Translations under genes and position numbers: made by a program
Notes under the pieces: generated by a model
The model's input: only the letters and a program-made list of their open reading frames with translations
What the model was told of the DNA's origin: nothing
Database searches by the model: none
Shown here: positions 24,180-36,400 of the stretch, piece by piece
Numbering within the stretch: position 1 is the first letter of the stretch
How the letters are laid out: each line of letters starts with the position of its first letter
From: Ischnura elegans
Lineage: Eukaryota; Arthropoda; Insecta; Odonata; Coenagrionidae
Length of the DNA stretch: 64,000 bases
Assembly: GCF_921293095.1 (NCBI RefSeq)
Contig: NC_060247.1
Span: 109,077,111-109,141,110, forward strand
Direction of reading: 5' to 3'

Positions 24180-25780
24180 AGATTACTTTTCCACATCATT
24201 CCTGGATTTCTGCCATTTCCCTTCTTTTTCATATTGCTTCGTAAGGTACCAAATGGTTTGGCATTTGTGGAATATACGAGGATGCTGTAATATCGTAGAA
24301 GGAAATTATTGGGAAACGCTTGGAGAGAAACTTAGAATCTAGAATAGCTCATAGGGTCACAGCTCACGTTTTACGGCTGACTATCTATGAAAGGGAAAGC
24401 ATTAGGTTTTGACAAAATTTTCCCTTATCATAATCGAATAAAGGATCTGTTGTTCTCTATGTCTCTTGTTGTGGAGTAGCATATAGAATTTGTATAACTC
24501 CAGACTGTATTGCATGTACTTAGAAAATAACTTCCGGTCTCACGATTCAATTTGGCTACTGGAAAACATTTTGCCTTGCGCTATTCCCTTCCCAGAATTT
24601 TTAACCATAACCCCCTCATTATGGCGAAAAGAAGCGGTTGAATCTAGATCTTATTTTTACTACAATCGGTCAATTTTATTTCTAATGATAGCTTTTTTGC
24701 TAGGAAAATGTTGAATCGCTGTATGAAGGCAATTTCACCCTATTTCATTTCAAATGTGATATTTCTTTAGTAGCTGTCATTTATTTTACCTTACTTCTGA
24801 CACGACTATATTTGCATGCTGTTTTATCTCCAAGATAAATAGCTATTGAATTCGTTCTTTTTTTAAACTGTTATGATAAATAGTTGGAAATTGATTACTA
24901 AATCGCTCAAACAATTAAATTTCGCAATACTGAATAAGTGTAGCAAAATCCCAGATTTCATGATGCATCATAATTCTTTCCTTGTAAATAAATCATCAAA
25001 GACTGTGATTTCATCAGAATGCTTAGTTAGCCATGGCTTCCTGATTATATTCATTATTTACAAATGACTTCTCATAAGCAGCACTATTTCCTTATTAATA
25101 GCATGTGGTAAACCTGTAGTACATTCTATATAGCGGCCTTGAAAATCTCCTAGGCTTCATTCCGCAGCGAGTCGTTTTACAATGGAATCAATATCCCTAA
25201 TTGTATATTTTTATCAACTTTACCCAAGGCGTAAAAAAATAAAAACAGTTTTGAACTCGATATTCTCATTAGCTGTAATTAAATTTAGGCGTTAATTTTA
25301 ATTTAATAATGGTAAACGGGATAAGCATGGCTCGACTTTTTTCCAATAACCGACTCCATTATTTCATAATGTAAGAGGTGATTAAAATCAAATATTCCCC
25401 AACCCAAACATCGCGATTTCGAATTTCAAATGCAGTAGTGCGTCTAAGTTGGCGCTTTGTGTTGGCTGCTTTTCCACTGGCATTCTGAGAGACCGCGGAG
25501 TGGTGAGACATCTATACGATGGAAAAGAAAATATCGGGACTCGGTGCTGGCATATGAGTTTTACCGCGCACTGTGAAAATCATCCTAACGAAACCGATAA
25601 AATTTAAAATAGTAATAATCAATTCACTGAAGCCTCCTATAAAAATTATGAATACGAACTTTCGGAAGCTGTGATAAGTAACGGAGCAGAAAAAGGTCTG
25701 TTTATTAAGAGTTTCTGAAAATATTAGTTATCACCACTGAATGCGTATTTTTCTTATATATTGTTAATTTCATATACTAA
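24180..25780. other. AT-rich intergenic DNA, nothing recognised
   Basis: No feature supported beyond chance frames. Confidence 0.5.
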
Positions 25781-26167
25781 CAAAAGAAGTCACTCGAGTT
25801 TCACCACCAGATCTTGTTCAAATTTTTAAAGATCATAGGAAATGGATACCCATAAGGTATAGTTTTTGTTGCGGCCGCCATCTCTCAATACTTCTCGAGA
25901 TATTTGCGACGGAAAGTAACGAGAAAACGCTAATATTTATGCAACCTGCAGCACCAAAATAGCCCCTTATACTCGGTTGCTAGGATGCAGAGCACTGACG
26001 GTGTATTGTTGTCCTGGCGGGTTTCATAATTAGAGGGGTTTTCTTGATACTTTTCGCCACAAACATTATCTACATACTACACCGCGAGCCGCCCCGGTGT
26101 GGCAGGGTGTGTTAGGGCATCAGCTGTCTACATACAAATTGCAAATGCTAAAACAAAATTACGACTC

Positions 26168-26780
26168 TCACCTATTAAAATCCTTTATGGTTCGGAGGAA
26201 AAACGAATTCCTATATCTATCCGTTCGGCAAAACATCTCTCTCAATTTATCGCTTCTGTCGGACCTGGAAATATAGTGCGGCTGTAATGTTATGTTCCCC
26301 ATGTCGCTCTTAAATATATCCATTCTCAATTGTTCAAGCAATCTAAGCCTAGCGTGCAGCCTCCGAGTCTCCAGCGGCTCCCAGCCTAGTTCGCTTAACA
26401 TCTCGGTAACGCTGTCTGTACGCCCGTAGCAGTTTTTGACGAACCACTCAGCCTTCCTTTGCATTTTATTCAGTTCACGGATTAAGTCTTCTTACACTGG
26501 ATCCCATACGCTCGCTGCATATTCGAAGTGCGGTCGGACGAGTGCAAAATAGCACCTTTTTTTTACTTTCTCATCCGAAAATCTTCCCGCAATACGCTTG
26601 ACGAATCCTAATTTCTTCAAGCCTATGCCGCAAACATTCCTCATATGTGTTCACCACGAGAGGTTCGAGGTTATCGTAAATCCCAGGTACTTCACTTCTT
26701 CTGTTACCTTTATGTTAATACCATTCACAGCATAAACATGGTTATAGCTGGATGAACTCTGCAAAACAATCCCGAGAAGT
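26168..26780 (-). pseudogene. CR1/Jockey-like reverse-transcriptase fragment
   Basis: Minus-strand translation gives, in order, a VKYLGFTI.SNLSW motif, a CYFALVRPHFEYAASVWDP motif (the conserved 'LVRP.LEYA..VWDP' block of CR1/Jockey RTs), a KMQRKAEWFVKNCYGRTDSV block and a LGWEPLETRRLHARLRLLEQ block. These are collinear with the C-terminal third of such LINE proteins. In-frame stops after LSW and after VWDPV break it, and the catalytic FADD region is missing. It is bounded by the inverted arms of the surrounding unit. The same architecture appears in the better-preserved element at 63.2-64.0 kb. Confidence 0.8.
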
Positions 26781-26851
26781 ATTTAGCGTCGGCGGATGAA
26801 ACAAAAACTATACCTTATAGGAATCCATTTCCTGTGACCTAGAAAAATTTG

Positions 26852-26891
26852 AACGAGACGAGAATTTGAGAAACGAGACGAGAATTTGAGA
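26852..26891. repeat. 20-bp perfect tandem duplication
   Basis: Two adjacent identical units of aacgagacgagaatttgaga lie inside the right inverted arm. The left arm lacks this segment, so the duplication arose after the arms separated or was lost from one. Confidence 0.8.
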
Positions 26892-26962
26892 GATCTGGCG
26901 GTGACACTTGAGGGACTTTCCTTGCAAGTAGAGATTTTTGATATAGCTTACATTGAATAGAA

Positions 26963-27154
26963 TGGCCGGAATAGACTGCCAAACCGAAGGTCGGGGGTTC
27001 GAGTCCCGCCTGGGTAAGAATCTCGGTTACCCTAAGTTATCCCAGGGCATGGGCGTGTATAAATGTCCTTCATTGTTAATTGTTATTTCCCCATTGCAAA
27101 GGCCGCAATATGCTGCTTATGGGGTGATGGAAATAAATAAAATAAATAAATATA
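26963..27154 (+). mobile_element. tRNA-derived SINE
   Basis: Contains a near-consensus pol III B box (gggttcgagtcccgcc, about 26996-27011) preceded by a weak A box, an unrelated body, and a 3' AAATAAATAAAATAAATAAA tail. The 5' half is too degenerate to be a working tRNA gene. Confidence 0.7.
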
Positions 27155-27639
27155 TTCGTGTCAAACTTTATAGCGAGGGCGCGAAGGGGTATAAAGTTTG
27201 ACTATATCATATGATTTTCGGTTTTTAAATTCTATGCGGAAACTATACATCAAAATGATAATGTTCACCTCCGCAATGAATGAATATATACTTCCTTTGT
27301 GGCTAGTATATTATCTGTGAACTAATCACTCAAATACTGAATTTGCATAAGTAATCAATGAGAAATCCCGTGAATATAACCATATAGTCTGAATGATTCC
27401 TATGTGGCCTCATCCCTGCTTCTCAAATCGAGTGTTCGAATTCCGAATATTACATAACAATGTAATTCAGCTATTTTTTTGCTATAATTCACTCGCCCAA
27501 CATGATTAAATTTTGGAAAGAATATTTTCTTTTAAGATTAATTTTATGATACGGTAACAGTGGTAAAGGCACTACTGGGACCAGGTAATTGTATTGTAGA
27601 GTGTGATTTTGCTTCCTATCCCGAAGGCCAATATTCAAA

Positions 27640-27860
27640 CTTTTGTTGTGACTTGATATTTTCCTGTGTTAACCGATCCCTTCTTGGGTGCTGTGCGGTA
27701 GTCGCTCTTAGTATTGCAGTCAGTCCGTCGGATGTAACGTTAAGCCGCAGTCCTCCTGGCGCTTTTTATTTATATTAGGCCTACGAAATGCCTGGTTTCA
27801 CTGCAGTGTTCCTCTCGTACCCTATCCTATGGCGCAAATCACCTATGCTGTCTATTATTT
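27640..27860 (+). repeat. SINE-like repeat fragment
   Basis: Carries a gttaagccgcagtcctcc segment and a ctatggcgcaaatcacctatgctgtc block. The latter resembles the blocks at 28285 and 59799 (atggcgcaaatgacc...agctg), so it is a shared dispersed repeat, probably a SINE 3' region. The 72-codon and 104-codon plus frames crossing it are not supported as genes. Confidence 0.45.
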
Positions 27861-28270
27861 CATCCGAATTCCATTGTCATCGAACATTGTATATTATCTA
27901 TGAAGGACTCGAGAAGAGGTGGCTAAAGCCCCGTTTACAAGAACATAACTTGGCTTATTATGACTCGTACCAGCAAGTGTTACATTTCATCAATTGCGGC
28001 CCCAAATTTGCACCAATCACGAAAAAGATTTCGGAGATCTTTTTCAAACATTCGGGACTGCCAATAATCAGGTTAAAATTCTTTGCAACTAACAACGATT
28101 GAGAGGAATTTGAGTTTCCCTACAACCGCCAAGTCGAGTCACGCTGCATTAAGTTGCTGGGTATGAAACCAGCGCTATTATCAACTCTCAGGTCATAAGT
28201 TCTATCAAGTAAGTTAAGTTGGCGTTAGCACGGCTTAGAGGTGACAGGTTTTTATTTCGAGCGATTATTT

Positions 28271-28335
28271 CCTACCCTCTCCTCATAGCACAAATGACCA
28301 TAGCTGCCGGCTGCCTCCTCCAAATAAATGATAAT
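28271..28335 (+). repeat. SINE 3' fragment
   Basis: ctcatagcacaaatgaccat followed by agctgccggctgcctcctcc and an AAATAAATGATAATG tail, matching the 59.8-kb copy. Confidence 0.55.
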
Positions 28336-28339
28336 GCCA

Positions 28340-31315
28340 ACCAAGACAATCCGCGGAAGGTTTGAGCTTGATCCTCCCCTTGATAAAATGTCCTATCCTC
28401 CTCCATTTTCAGAGTAAACTTGGCTCAATCAATGTCCGTTTTGTGAATTGAATTTTTTTTCGTGTTCTTTTTTTCCCTTATTCCATGGGCAACTAACGCC
28501 ATAAATTCCTCAAAAACTAGGCATGTCCGAGCTAATAGCTACTCGGATATCTTACATCTACAATCCACCAAAGTTTCTCAGTCTTTTGAAAAAATATAAT
28601 ATAATGGGGGAGAATTATTCAGGAGTGATTGATTTTTTTAATTTCTTTAGTTTTTAGGAATGTAATGAGAAATTATCGTCTAGTTGTTTACAACGTAGAT
28701 CACTATGGATCCGATAGAAACTACAGTCAACCATTGATTTAAGTGTCTATTATGTCTTTGTGGATTATCATTTTAGTATTTTCCTACGAGTATTATTGAA
28801 GTTGATTTGGCGATCAAAGAGTCTGCATTAACGGCTGATATAATGTAGCATACCAATATTTTTCATTTCAACAGATATCGTTTCCATTCTTTAAAATTTA
28901 GTACTGAGTTACAATTTCTACTGTTTATAAGTTTTTAAATTACATAATAATCTCAGTAAACAAATTTTATAGCAAAGGCGTACCCATGAATTCTATCATA
29001 ATCGTTCTGAGTTTCTGTGTATGTATTCATGTAGGCAGGGAACAACCCTGACCACTTAGTAATTTTAACCACGCAATGGAAAGGAATAATTCTATCAGCC
29101 CATCACATGCGTGGACCCCATGTCCAAATCCTTCTGCTTTGAAATCAATGGCCACTCAATGTGTTAGACTTTTAGATGGTTAGTTAGACTTTTAGGGATA
29201 AAAGTTAAAATTCTGTTTTTTACGTACTTCTATCCAAATGAATGAGAAATATTATTTGAACAGTAACGAAAGTGCTTAGTTATGTACTCCACCTGCTAGT
29301 TAAAGGCTGAAAATCCTTCGGCACGCCCTATTATCTGTAGTATAATATAAGCGTATGTGAGTATAGAAAAGTAAAATAGGAACCCGGTGTCAAACTGGCT
29401 TCATTTCTCTCGGGGTGTGAGAAGCTCGTGGAAATTCATTAACTTACCGCCAGAGAGAGACCGCTTGTGACGGCCTGTGAACACAGCGGGGTATCGGCTA
29501 TTAACAGCTTGCATGGAAGAACTATTTGGAAAGGCCCTACGCCAAAATGTTTATTTGAACGAAATAAGGCCAACATATTGCATCGAAATCAACTGCCAAC
29601 AGCAATATACCTGCAAAGAGGCGTATTTTTTTAATAATTCGTAGTTGGAAGCAAATATAAATTTTTACTGGTAGCTAATAACAATTATTAAACCGACCAA
29701 AAGTGAGGCTTTTTAAAGGAAGGGCCATTTTCTTCATAAGACATGGCAGAAGTTGGTCTTAATTGTGTTAGCGTATAGAACAGAATAGAATAATAGATAT
29801 TAAAAATCTACTGTCGAAGTGTCTCATGATGAATGGATTACGGTAGTTGATTTTCGCTGGTATTTTCTAACAAACCGATTGATTACGAAAAAAAAATCTT
29901 TCATAAAAATTACAAACCCGGCCTGTAGGAGTGATAGGATTGCTCTCTGTTCACTATGGCAGCTGGATTTTCTAAAAAATTATCCGGGAGGATCTCGTGC
30001 ATTTGAACGCTATTTGGAATCGTATAATGTGAACTTCACTCATCAAATTTGCTTTCTCAAATGATTGGGGAGGTTTGAATTATTTTTATCACATAATCAG
30101 TGTCAGTGTCGTAGCAATGAATAAGATATCTCAATTTGGATTATCTTTTTCGTAAGAAATATATTATATTCTTCGTCTTACTCATGAACTACTCTTTTAA
30201 TCAAAATTGCATCCACTTACCGCGGTTTATAGCTCTACATCCGAATTTTGTGCAAAGTTTGGGGTTGTAATTTTGGAGCTCCATATGTTTCAATATTTTG
30301 ACGAATCAGAATTTGTAATTTAATCATGATTTCATATTTTAAGTAATCGTAAAATTTCATTTTAGCGTAGAAGAAAGGGTATGTGGTTGTTTAATAAGAT
30401 ATCATTCTTTCTCAGTGTTACTATTTCTAGTGGTACCAGTAGTTGAAGTATTTCTTAATTCAATTATTGTGGGAAACTGTGAACTATTGTGGCCAAAAAA
30501 TAGCAAGGTAATGTTTATTCTTTCTTCACGCTATGGCCGAATTACTTCCAAAAATAGAAATATTGGACGATTTTCAAACAAAGAATTGCACCACTCTCTT
30601 GTTGCGATGGAGCAATGCTCATTTGGTTCACTTACCTGTAATATCCTTGAGCTTCTTAGAGTAGATATCGATTCGATGCTCGTTGACTTAAAATCTAGAA
30701 AGAGTATGCAGAGTAACTTACTCAGTTGCATATACAGCTGGTATTATTTGCAGCTGGTGTTATTTACTCAATGCAAAGGTAAAATGGGGAACTCACGGGA
30801 AATCTTAACTCTTTAAGTTTAAAATATATGCAGATCTAAATAATTATTAAGCAAAGCCCTTATTTAAAATGAATCTTTTATAAATGCATGTGATACTTAT
30901 ATTATGATATCTGCAAAATACTTAACCAATTATCATGCTTATTTATCGTCATAAAAATAGCATTGTTTGATGCAACGGTTTTTCGATGCATCAATCAATT
31001 TTAGAAAGATTCTCATCGCATTTTTGAGTCAAAAGTGTCATACTTTTAATGGTGCCTTTCAAAACTCTAGCTACATATGTAATATATCAAACCATCAAGA
31101 ATGAAAACTTCAAACGATTATTTTCTCTTTATAATAATTCTTTGAATTGTTGTTGTTCTTCTTTTTTGGTGCCATGTCATTTTTTGGTTTTAAGCAGTAC
31201 TCATATCCGTTTTCTTTTTCTATAGACTGTGCCATAGTCTCTTTGGGCTTGTTGTGGTCTTCAGATGCTCATATTCCTTTTTGAATATGGGGGAACATAT
31301 TGAGCGATTTTTTTC
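28340..31315. other. AT-rich intergenic DNA, nothing firm
   Basis: A 133-codon frame at 30415-30816 is long for this AT-rich context but begins without a good start context, contains no recognisable domain and has no convincing splice signals, so it is left uncalled. Confidence 0.45.
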
Positions 31316-31346
31316 ATTATTATTATTATTAATATCATTATTTTTT
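31316..31346. repeat. (ATT)n-rich microsatellite
   Basis: Imperfect run of ATT units (ttattattattattaatatc). Confidence 0.7.
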
Positions 31347-31420
31347 TCTCGTCGGTGTTAAAGACAAAGGTATTGTTCTCTCTCTGGAAGCAGGGACTCG
31401 TATTGCAAACGTGTGGATTT

Positions 31421-31817
31421 TTATTTCAATTTTATTGCGACCCCTTCGATGTCATCAGGTGACCCGTGGCTTGGTACATAGAGCGTTGGAGGATCATATA
31501 GAGCGGCCATTGTCCGAGGAGGACCCGTTACCCGGGGCAATAACGGGCGATGGCAAAGGTGATCGTGATTAGTGATGCGATGGCGATGGTGATGAAGTGC
31601 TTCGATGACAATGTCGATATGAGAGCGGTTTGCTGGTGCTTGGCTGCTGGAGAGGCGGGCCGCGACATTTTTAGATGGACCCGGTCGTCCCCCAAAGGTG
31701 ATACGCGCTCCGAGGTCGGCGAAGGATGGAAAGCCACCTGATTTGTCTTGTTGCCATCTTGCTGTTTCCATGGCGGCAGTGGTATAGTCGTTAAACCGCG
31801 ACACAATGCCAGTGACG
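31421..31817 (-). CDS. Putative 3'-terminal coding exon of an unidentified gene
   Basis: On the minus strand a strong polypyrimidine tract and acceptor (ctcgtcttctctttgcag|C) ends at 31818. It is followed by 131 codons open to a TAA at 31423-31421 that overlaps the second of two AATAAA signals (31436-31431 and 31425-31420). The block is distinctly GC-richer than both flanks. The peptide has no recognised domain: an initial SRFNDYTTAAMETARWQQDK segment, a Gly/Pro-rich middle, an HHHRHRITNHDHLCHR histidine cluster and a C-terminal DIEGVAIKLK. An overlapping second frame, ending at about 31528, would finish with a hydrophobic stretch (FITIAIASLITITFAIA), so the true frame is not certain. The exon would enter needing two bases from an upstream exon. 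No such exon is evident before 33.1 kb, so the gene may lie upstream of or around the myosin gene. A non-coding 3' exon is also possible. Confidence 0.4.
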
Positions 31818-31839
31818 CTGCAAAGAGAAGACGAGAACA

Positions 31840-33085
31840 ATTATTAACTCCTTTATAATCTCATAGTGAAGAGGAGCAAGTATGTTACCTAAATTTATTC
31901 ATCTATAATCAATGCTTGCGTCTTCGGTGCGTTTTATCCATTCGAGCATTATCTATCAGGCATAATTCGTTTTCACATCAGAGTTAACTATATTCTTTTC
32001 TGGTTTACTAGTGTACATAATGCAGAACATTACAAATTTTATTTCAAAATTGATATAATCTACTCATATGACCTCAATCTGTAGGCTAAAATTCATGTTT
32101 ACAGTGTAATTTGTAAATTTTCTATTCAAGAAATACAGATTAGGTTCGGGAATGTTACTAACTGAAATTGATCACATATAAACTTGTAATTAAAATAATT
32201 ACAAACAATTATAATAAATTGCATGAATATATGGGTTGACTAAAGTGGTTGGGAAATCTGTCGTCGCACCACAGGCAATCTAATAATTAATTGTATCAGC
32301 CGAGTCATGATGGTGATGAAGAGTTTTCCTGGTGCGTATGCAACTTTAATTGACCTTAATGAGTTGAGTAATGCCTACCCTACAGGATCAAATCTCTATT
32401 TTTCACTTCAGAGCAAAGAACTCATCATTCCATAATTTATACACTGATGAGCTCAGGGGAACTTTAGCATTAATTAATTCACCCAATTCAATGTGTTTTG
32501 ATAAAAGGTTTGAAGCAGCTTTTCCGTCAAGTAAACCTCACTGGTTATTGTGCATTTGCGTGGCTTTAGTGTTCCCTCGTGAAATGAGACTGCCAATTCA
32601 TGTTCAGGTAAAATTAAAGTTACTTTTGCCAATCATTTATCTCCCCACCTCCTAATAAAAGCGGCTAATTTGCCGATTTCAGCTCATGCGCTTACTCTTG
32701 TGTCCATGTAATTCACGACTCTATACGAACTATTTTGTAATGCATACTCTTACGTGCATCAGGCTGCACAATCTCCTGACTCGAGGCTTCATTAATTGCC
32801 AGATTTCCATACCAAGGGTAACGTAAGCAATTTTCCGACACTTCTTCATCCAAAAATGTCTTAAGTAACATTTTAATGATCACAAAAATTTTTATTTGGT
32901 TTCGATGAATGGGTCCATTCAGCCAACAGCGAAGCTCTGAAGCGTTCCAGCATAAAACGTTGGCTCAGTTGACAAACAAGAAGGACGGTCGGCCATTTAC
33001 CTGAGCGGTAGAAACCCTCCCTCAGTACCGATCAGTGTCCACAGAGTGATACAATATGGCAGATTGTAAAAATAAACTTTCCACT
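31840..33085. other. Intergenic DNA downstream of the myosin gene
   Basis: No exon or repeat recognised. A plus-strand frame at 32371-32655 has no supporting features. Confidence 0.45.
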
Positions 33086-33104
33086 CCTACCATATCAACT
33101 GAAA

Positions 33105-33110
33105 TTTATT
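33105..33110 (-). terminator. Polyadenylation signal of the Mlc2-like gene
   Basis: Minus-strand AATAAA about 155 bases after the TAA stop at 33266. It is the first canonical signal in the 3' UTR, so cleavage would be expected near 33085-33095. Confidence 0.65.
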
Positions 33111-33265
33111 TTCAACAGGACGAGAACGCCTCAAATCTTAGCATGAGCAGCTTCATTGCTGATCCGTCGGCTGAATGCGCCCGAAATTTTTTGTGTCATC
33201 GCCTTACGATGCTCACTTGTTAAAGAGTGCGTGCGCGGCTTGTTGGGAATGGTGTCCTAAGGGGC

Positions 33266-33440
33266 TTAGGCGGCCTCGCCCTCGCCTCCTTCCTCGCCCT
33301 CCTCGGCGCTAGCAGTCAGCATGGTGATGAGCTTCTGGGTGTCAATGAAGCCCTTGTCGTCGATGACCATCTGCTCGTAGGCGTCGTCAACCTCGTCGCT
33401 GGAGAACTTGTCTCCCCAGGTCATGAGGGCGTGCCTGAGC
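33266..33440 (-). CDS. Mlc2: Mlc2 coding exon 5 (terminal)
   Basis: Acceptor tatttttcag|G. The first base completes an AAG (Lys) begun in exon 4. Encodes the C-terminal lobe (HALMTWGDKFSSDEVDDAYE, MVIDDKGFIDTQKLITML) and the Glu/Gly-rich end before TAA at 33268-33266. Confidence 0.95.
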
Positions 33441-36400
33441 CTGAAAAATAAACAAGATGGCCGACGCGTCAGTGATGATTGCCAAAACGAATACTTGATG
33501 CAATATTTTAAATTATAAATGGAGAAAACAAACTCTATTATCTGCCTCTATATTATGTTCGTAGTAAAACTGAAGAATCATTGATAAAGTTTTGCTTTGG
33601 ACTCACAAGATATCTGTAGCTACCTATCACATTTTAAATTAAAATAATAATTGATTCCGACACTTAATTTACCATCAAAAAACTGAATGTTTGATATTTG
33701 TTGATGTTGCAAAACTGGTGAAAATAACCGAACAAGGATTTTTTTGGTATTGTTGATTATGATTACAATTTCTAACGCCTGTGTGCATCTAAAAAGAGAC
33801 AGATATCGAGATTGTTTTCTCTGCGATACATATTTAACTTCTACTCACTTCTCGCTGTCGATCTTTCCCTCGTCATCGAATGACTTGAAGGCAGCGATGA
33901 CGACTTCGTCTTCATCAGAACCTGTAAGAGAAAGTAAAAGTTTCAATACAGGTTATAAGTTTCCACAGGGTAATTTACTTCGAAAATTAGAGACTTATTT
34001 AAGTTGTATACGTCCATTAACACTTGAAAAACGGAGAGAGCCTATTAAAGATTGTAAATGAAGTCAATATTTTAATATAAAATCAAAGCGAAAGTCAAAA
34101 TATATTTTGTTTTTTAGTAACTTTTGAAATGATTATTTCAAGGAAGTCTTCATTTATTAATTTCAGGAATTTCAATTGAGTGTGCGACGTCTTAATTAAG
34201 TGTGATAAAATCGTACTAACCTCCAGACATGCGGTTGGCGAAAAGGGTAAGCAGTTGGGTGAAGTTGATTGGGCCAGGTGCTTCGTTCAGCATCTCGTCC
34301 AACTCCTTGTCAACGGCCAATCGGCCGAGGGAGTCGAAGGTGGCGCGGAGGTCGTTCTTGCCGATGATTCCGTCCTTGTCGGCGTCCATCAGTTGGAAGG
34401 CCTGCGGAGGTAAGAAGGTAATAATTAGCGTTTTCCCATCACCTGCTCAGCGCGGATGCATGGATATATTATCACGATGCCAACTTTACAAAGTTTTTTC
34501 TAGCGATCTTCAAAAGTTCTACGATTTCTGTTATGGCTTTACACACCGGGAATTAAAAAAATAATTTAAACCATTGTGACATCCGTTTAATGAGTTGATC
34601 TGAACCGTTCCACATTAGTTTAAAGTATAAAATGAATAAACTTTGATGGGGATACTTGGTCAAATTAATATTTAATTTATGTTACATCAACTTTACCAAT
34701 GCTTTAGGAAGAATCCATTCACGCATTTTGTGAATGAAAATCTTATTTTTAGGCTAACTTCCATCGGCTGAAAGGCTGAGGAGCATGTTGGGGTGGCCAC
34801 CAGGGTAAACTAATTTTAGAAAGTTATTTTGGAAGCTATTCATTGGGATTGAGACGGAAGAAAGGAACGCATAGCTAGGAAAGGAAATTTTTGCTTTATT
34901 TTTCTTCGTGCTCCTTTCGATTTCACTTCTGGCACTCGTGTTATTAGCGCGCGTAAATCAGGATGGTTTCCGTGAGAGGAAGGGGGAGTGAAAAGTAATT
35001 ACCTCCTTGAACTCGGCGACCTGCTTCTGGGAGAACATGGAGAAGACATTGCTTCCGGTCCTCTTAGCCTTGCGGGATCCACGGGATGATTGCTTTGCAG
35101 GCTCTTCTGCGGGTGCTGGTGCCTCTGCCTCTTCCTTTGCCTTCTTCTTCTTCTTCTTCTCCTTGTCTGCCTGCAGGGGCAAACAAAAAGCATGGATGAT
35201 TAACAACAAGCCAGCAACGTTCATATTAAATCGTTCAAAACGAGGGTTTTATGTGTGTCAGTGTGCAACTTTAATGCAACGCAATATTTTTTCACCTAAG
35301 ATTTTAAATCGTGTCAGTACGCAATATTCAGTTTTTTTAGTTCTTTCGAGTATAACTACAGAATTAAAAATACTGGCCGAAAATCTAGCGCCTGACAAGA
35401 GGCGGGAAATGTCCTGCGACTTATGGAAGCTATCGAAAGGTTTGGAAAATCGATTTCCTCGTGAGAGCTCAATTTCGATTTCGATCGAAATATCTCGAAT
35501 TCGATTCGACTCTGCAATGATACAATTTTTGTGTTGTTTTCATGTCTTATCCAAAATCAAATCTCAGAGTCGGAAAAGAAATTTCACTTAAAATTTCGCA
35601 CCATTTTTTGTTCTAACCATTATTGCAACACAATGTGATGTTATCTAGGTCTATTTCGTTGTGTTGACGCCATGGTCAGGAAAAAATTAAAAGGTGCTGT
35701 GCAATGTGCTAAGGAAAATTTCTTTTTCAATTCATCGACTCCATAAGGTACTGGCGGAAGCCTGTAGTCCTCACTTTGAACTATGTTTACATGCATATAT
35801 GTTTCTATTTTGTTTCAATCGAATTTCTGCTGAAAAAATCATAGCCAGTGGTTCTGAATTATTTCAATGCTTTGACTAAATTTAAATTGAAATACTAAAT
35901 TCTCACCCTATTTCAATTGATTCCAGTTAGCTAAAAATCAGGTTCAGCCATTACCATCTACTTGTCTCTATCACTCCGCATTTCGAATAGTCTATGTGTT
36001 TTAGAAAAAAATTATGACTAAATTAAATTATGATTATCAATGGACGATGAAAATTATGTATGCACGAATAGTTTTTCGCCATTCCAGAGACTCTGCTATC
36101 TTGCCATCGGCAGGTTCCGTACTCTCTCTTATAACTCTCAGTGCAGTCATTATCATGCATATGATAAAATAACAGTTGCGCCATTATCTCCCAAAGTATC
36201 GAGCTAAATTCTCCTTCTTTAACCTGAATGCCTAGCATGCGTTTACTAAGAATCTGATTTCTCTGAAATTCCTCTAATTCTTTTACTCGGTAATCCTATA
36301 TTTTGAAAAAAAAATCAAAATTCTTTTCTTTCTGCCCAGCGATGGGTGACTTACACATTATTTGAAGTCTGTATCGTAAAAGACGTGAAGTGGCATCCAT

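Larger units (their letters stand above)
25783..26925. mobile_element. Inverted-arm unit enclosing a LINE RT fragment
   Basis: A left arm (about 25783-25906) and right arm (about 26767-26925) are inverted copies. Shared blocks include CACC.CCAGATC, TTCAAATTTTT, AGGAAATGGAT, ATAAGGTATAGTTTTTGTT and ATACTTCTCG. The right arm carries an extra perfect 20-bp tandem duplication (26852-26871 and 26872-26891). Between the arms lies an antisense RT fragment (26168-26780). This could be a fold-back transposon that captured LINE sequence, or two opposed copies of one repeat. I saw no flanking target duplication. Confidence 0.5.

Noticed and set aside
26985-27012. tRNA gene by its consensus B box
   Set aside because: No acceptor stem, weak A box, and an AAAT tail that marks a SINE.
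30415-30816. 133-codon plus-strand frame
   Set aside because: No recognisable motif, weak start, no paired splice sites and composition like its surroundings.
35007-35591. 194-codon plus-strand frame
   Set aside because: Antisense to Mlc2 exon 2. The long open stretch is a shadow of the Lys/Ala codons on the other strand.
35955-35957. Another ATG|GTAATG on the minus strand before Mlc2 exon 2
   Set aside because: Weaker donor and AT-rich upstream sequence without promoter features.
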